This document shows, piece after piece, positions 61,456-64,000 of a stretch of 64,000 bases of DNA. How positions within the stretch are numbered: the stretch's first letter is position 1; each line of letters begins with the position of its first letter. This DNA is from Bacillota bacterium (lineage in GTDB: Bacteria > Bacillota > UBA4882 > UBA8346), in assembly GCA_023402395.1 (NCBI GenBank), contig JAEYGI010000015.1, positions 1 to 64,000 on the forward strand, read 5' to 3'. The notes below the pieces were generated by a model. That model ran no database searches, was not told the DNA's origin, and saw nothing but the letters and a program-made list of their open reading frames with translations. Position numbers and translations under genes: made by a program.

Positions 61456-61812
61456 GCCAAAACCACCTCGTTGTGATCGAACGGCGGTAAACTGATCCGG
61501 AAAGAGTTTTGAAAGAGAACGGCGCAACGGCGGTTTTTCAAAATCCCTGGCGCGGTTCACCACTGCTTATAGCATTGCCGGATTTTCTAAGACTCAATAC
61601 ACCGCTGGCCAAAATTTACCGCCGTGAAAAAGTTTCCCGGCAATCCCCACCCGCCACCCCCAATCTTTTTTCAGGCGGCCTCAGCCGAATAATTACGATA
61701 AAACAAGAATAAAACGGCAAATATCATTTACAAAACCGCAAAAGCGTGCTAAAGTAATTGTGTTGCCAAACTATCCCATTGCGCGAAATAACGCTGAAAA
61801 AGGGTGAGCGCC
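61456..61812. other. Promoter-containing gap upstream of the deoR-type gene
   Basis: The 357-bp gap becomes AT-rich after 61690, as expected for divergent promoters. No operator, riboswitch or repeat could be identified with confidence. Confidence 0.35.
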
Positions 61813-62577
61813 ATGTTTTCGGAAGAGCGGCATCAAACAATCCTGCGCAAACTGGCCGAGGAAAAACGGATTCTGGTTAATGAAATCGCCCAATTTCTGA
61901 ACGTCTCGGTCGATACCGTCCGCCGCGATTTATCACTACTGGAAACGAAGGGCTTTCTCAAACGGACCCACGGCGGCGCCATTCCCGCCAGCAAGGTGCG
62001 GGAAAAACGCCATCACCCGCTACGGGAGATCGGGGAGCAGTTCGATTACTATCACGGGATCGCCCGGAAAGCGGCCGAGTACATCGGCGCGGGCGACACC
62101 GTGTTTATTTATGGCGCCAAGGCCCAATGCCTGATGATCCAATACCTTCCCGCCGATATTCCGTTCACGGTGGTGACCAATTCGCTGGACATCGCTGGCG
62201 ATCTGCGGGGATTCTCCAATGTCGAGGTGTTTATGATCGCCGGGAAAATGCACCGGGAGGACGGATTGCTATTCGGCGCCGTTGCGGCGGATTCCGTCAA
62301 ACCCTTCTGCTTCGACATCGGTTTCATCAATGCCGGCGGGCTGTCGGCCCGCCGCGGCCTGACCCGGGTCAGCGCCGACGTGGCGCTGCTCGATCGGGCG
62401 GTGGCGTCGGCTTCCCGGAAGCTCATCTGCCTCCTGCCCCATGAGAAACTGGGGTACGACGCCTTTTACACCATGCTGAAAGCGGAGGAAATCGACCTGG
62501 TGATCACCGATCCGGACGCGGTGGAGGACGAACTGGAGCAGTTGAAGGAATTGGGAGTGGAAGTGGTCATGGCTTGA
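61813..62577 (+). CDS. DeoR-family transcriptional regulator
   Basis: A 254-residue repressor with an N-terminal DeoR helix-turn-helix (RILVNEIAQFLNVSVDTVRRDL then LETKGFLKRTHGGA, residues ~20-60) and a C-terminal DeoRC sensor with DIGFINAGGLSARRGLT. Such regulators usually sense phosphorylated sugars. It is immediately followed by an ABC exporter rather than a sugar operon. ATG at 61813 after AAAGGGTG; an upstream GTG in the same frame overlaps that site. Confidence 0.9.
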   Translation: MFSEERHQTILRKLAEEKRILVNEIAQFLNVSVDTVRRDLSLLETKGFLKRTHGGAIPASKVREKRHHPLREIGEQFDYYHGIARKAAEYIGAGDTVFIYGAKAQCLMIQYLPADIPFTVVTNSLDIAGDLRGFSNVEVFMIAGKMHREDGLLFGAVAADSVKPFCFDIGFINAGGLSARRGLTRVSADVALLDRAVASASRKLICLLPHEKLGYDAFYTMLKAEEIDLVITDPDAVEDELEQLKELGVEVVMA

Positions 62578-62631
62578 GTGGCGGGAAGACTTTGGGAACG
62601 TGATTATTTTAATATGAGGAGGCACAGACGG

Positions 62632-63666
62632 ATGGCCATCGTGGAAGTAAGTCATCTCCAGAAGACCTTTCAAACCGCAGTCCGGCGCGAGGGCCGGTTC
62701 GGGACCGTCCTCAGCTTATTTAAACCGCTGCGGCGGGAAGTGACGGCCGTGAACGGCATCAACTTCCGGATCGAACCGGGCGAAAGCGTTGCCTACCTGG
62801 GCCCGAACGGCGCCGGGAAATCGACCACCATCAAAATGCTCACCGGCATCCTGGTTCCGAGCGGCGGCGAGGTTCGGGTGCGCGGCGTTATGCCGTACCG
62901 GGAGCGGCAACGGAATAGTTATCAGATCGGGGTCGTCTTCGGTCAACGGAGCCAACTGCTCTACGATCTGCCGGTCAAGGACTCGTTTGAGCTGTTGCGC
63001 CACATGTATTCGATCCCGGCCGTCCGCTACCGGGAAAATCTCAAGAAATTCGCCGCTTTGCTTGAGGTGGAGCCATTGCTGGGCCGCTCCGTCCGTACGT
63101 TGTCGCTCGGGCAGCGGATGCGCTGCGAGATCCTGTCCGTATTGCTGCATGAGCCGGAGATTCTTTTTTTGGATGAGCCGACCATCGGATTGGATGTTGT
63201 GGCCAAGGAGACCATCCGTAATTTTATCGGCGCGATCAACCGGGAACGGGGCGTCACCGTCCTATTGACAACCCATGACCTGGGAGACATCGAGCGGTTG
63301 TGCAAACGGGTGATGATCATCGATAAAGGCCGGTTGATCTATGACGGGGATCTGCAATTCATCAAGGAGAATTTCGCCACGGAGCGCCGGGTCCGGCTGG
63401 TGATGCCCGACGCGGCGGCAGCGACGGAGCTGGCCGCCGGGCTGAAGGCCGATTGCGCGCTGCAGATCACGGTCACCGGACCGAATCTGACCATCACCTA
63501 TAACCATCATCAGACCGATACGGCGGAACTGCTGCGGGGGCTGCTGACCCGGGCCAATCCCCGTGACCTGTCGATGAATGACGAGAATCTGGAAGCCCTG
63601 ATCCGCCGCATTTACCGGGAGGGCGTCGGCGGGCTGGGGACCTGTCCGGATGCGGCCAATCAGTAG
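62632..63666 (+). CDS. ABC transporter ATP-binding protein (ABC-2 type)
   Basis: A 344-residue ATPase. Walker A GPNGAGKSTT near residue 55, signature LSLGQRMRCEI near 157, Walker B ILFLDEPTIGLD near 177 and the H-loop THDLGD near 213. The C-terminal ~90 residues form the extra domain found in DrrA/NatA-like proteins. It pairs with the ABC-2 permease gene 25 bp downstream for export of a lipid, drug or polymer. ATG after GAGGAGG; an upstream extension to 62578 is unlikely. Confidence 0.9.
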   Translation: MAIVEVSHLQKTFQTAVRREGRFGTVLSLFKPLRREVTAVNGINFRIEPGESVAYLGPNGAGKSTTIKMLTGILVPSGGEVRVRGVMPYRERQRNSYQIGVVFGQRSQLLYDLPVKDSFELLRHMYSIPAVRYRENLKKFAALLEVEPLLGRSVRTLSLGQRMRCEILSVLLHEPEILFLDEPTIGLDVVAKETIRNFIGAINRERGVTVLLTTHDLGDIERLCKRVMIIDKGRLIYDGDLQFIKENFATERRVRLVMPDAAAATELAAGLKADCALQITVTGPNLTITYNHHQTDTAELLRGLLTRANPRDLSMNDENLEALIRRIYREGVGGLGTCPDAANQ

Positions 63667-63690
63667 ATTCCGGGGTTGGGAGGAGACCGC

Positions 63691-64000
63691 ATGGAACGCA
63701 TGGCGCGTTTGATTCGAAAAATAGCCGGGATGGCCGCGATCGCGGTTCGCGACCGGATGCAATACCGGTTCGACTTTTTTATGACCCTGGTCGCCACGTT
63801 GTTGATGAGCATTCTTTATTACATGGTTTGGCTGGCCGTTTACCGGTATTCGGCCGATCAGGCCCTGCCGTGGGATCAGTTGATTACCTATGTCATGATC
63901 GGACAGGCGATCAGTTTCGCCCGGTTTTCGCCGGCGGACCGGGCGCCGGTGTACGGCATGGCGACGCGGATCCGCAGCGGCGACGTGGCGGTGGACCTGA
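63691..64000 (+). CDS. ABC-2 type permease, partial (cut by window end)
   Basis: 103 residues are visible, running off the window. The basic N-terminus (RLIRKIAGMAAIAVRDRMQYR) followed by FDFFMTLVATLLMSILYYMVW is typical of ABC2_membrane_6-type permeases. GGAGGAG precedes the ATG. It forms an exporter with the preceding ATPase; a second permease may follow outside the window. Confidence 0.75.
   Translation, partial: MERMARLIRKIAGMAAIAVRDRMQYRFDFFMTLVATLLMSILYYMVWLAVYRYSADQALPWDQLITYVMIGQAISFARFSPADRAPVYGMATRIRSGDVAVDL

Overview
The window looks like a chromosomal segment of an anaerobic, moderately GC-rich member of the Bacillota (Firmicutes). The reasons are strong AGGAGG-type ribosome binding sites, frequent TTG/GTG starts, a clostridial-type anaerobic purine/heterocycle catabolic cluster, LplB/YtcP-type sugar ABC permeases, and DeoR/LacI/AraC/PucR regulators. 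None of the three ABC solute-binding proteins has a lipobox cysteine, which would fit a diderm (outer-membrane-bearing) lineage. A Hydrogenispora-like organism is a guess only; nothing in the sequence fixes the genus.

Layout. (a) 1-6.5 kb: HAD phosphatase, B3/B4-domain protein, a solitary XRE regulator, a small hypothetical gene, many intergenic repeats and an intact IS4/Tn5-type insertion sequence. (b) 6.5-10.8 kb: PucR-type regulator divergent from a FAD oxidoreductase and an anion transporter. The transporter is truncated by fusion to an oppositely oriented gene remnant. (c) 11-19 kb: AraC regulator, GH39-like glycosidase, two ABC permeases, a binding protein and a LarA-type racemase, apparently one glycoside uptake operon, ending with a 35-residue ORF and a terminator. 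(d) 19-23 kb: a large secreted PL6 polysaccharide lyase with two accessory domains, under a LacI-type regulator with two identical 14-bp operators. (e) 23.2-41.7 kb: a long same-strand catabolic block with SsnA, YgeW, TetR, two fold-type II PLP enzymes, carbamate kinase, YgeY, a MocA-like nucleotidyltransferase and two complete three-subunit molybdenum hydroxylases. Between the hydroxylases lies a module of PreA-like dehydrogenase, ThiS and ThiF/MoeB. (f) 41.8-46.3 kb: accessory region with a HicA-HicB pair split by a palindromic repeat element, a CAT-like acetyltransferase, a 21-bp tandem repeat array, a DUF2059 protein, and broken methyltransferase and MNT-HEPN genes. (g) 46.6-49.2 kb: MetNIQ-type ABC transporter. 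(h) 49.4-60.3 kb: AraC regulator divergent from a hexuronate/sugar-acid operon (RraA-like, UxaC, split UxaA, SDR, ABC transporter, enolase-superfamily dehydratase, second SDR). (i) 60.4-64 kb: DUF2284 protein, membrane protein, DeoR regulator and the start of an ABC-2 exporter.

How it fits together. Regions c, d and h form a plant/algal polysaccharide and uronic-acid economy: secreted lyase, glycosidase, sugar ABC importers without their own ATPase, isomerase, dehydratases and oxidoreductases. Region e is a nitrogen-heterocycle degradation route. Hydroxylases prepare the ring, hydrolases and a carbamoyltransferase open and strip it, carbamate kinase recovers ATP, and PLP lyases release ammonia. 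Its gene set departs from the known E. coli ygeW-ssnA layout.

The most unusual structures are two 21-bp-register tandem repeat arrays (1839-2321 and 43338-43630) with alternating inverted-complement half units, several families of 130-206-bp palindromic intergenic elements (one split by the IS, one splitting HicAB), and a set of short operators and leader structures.
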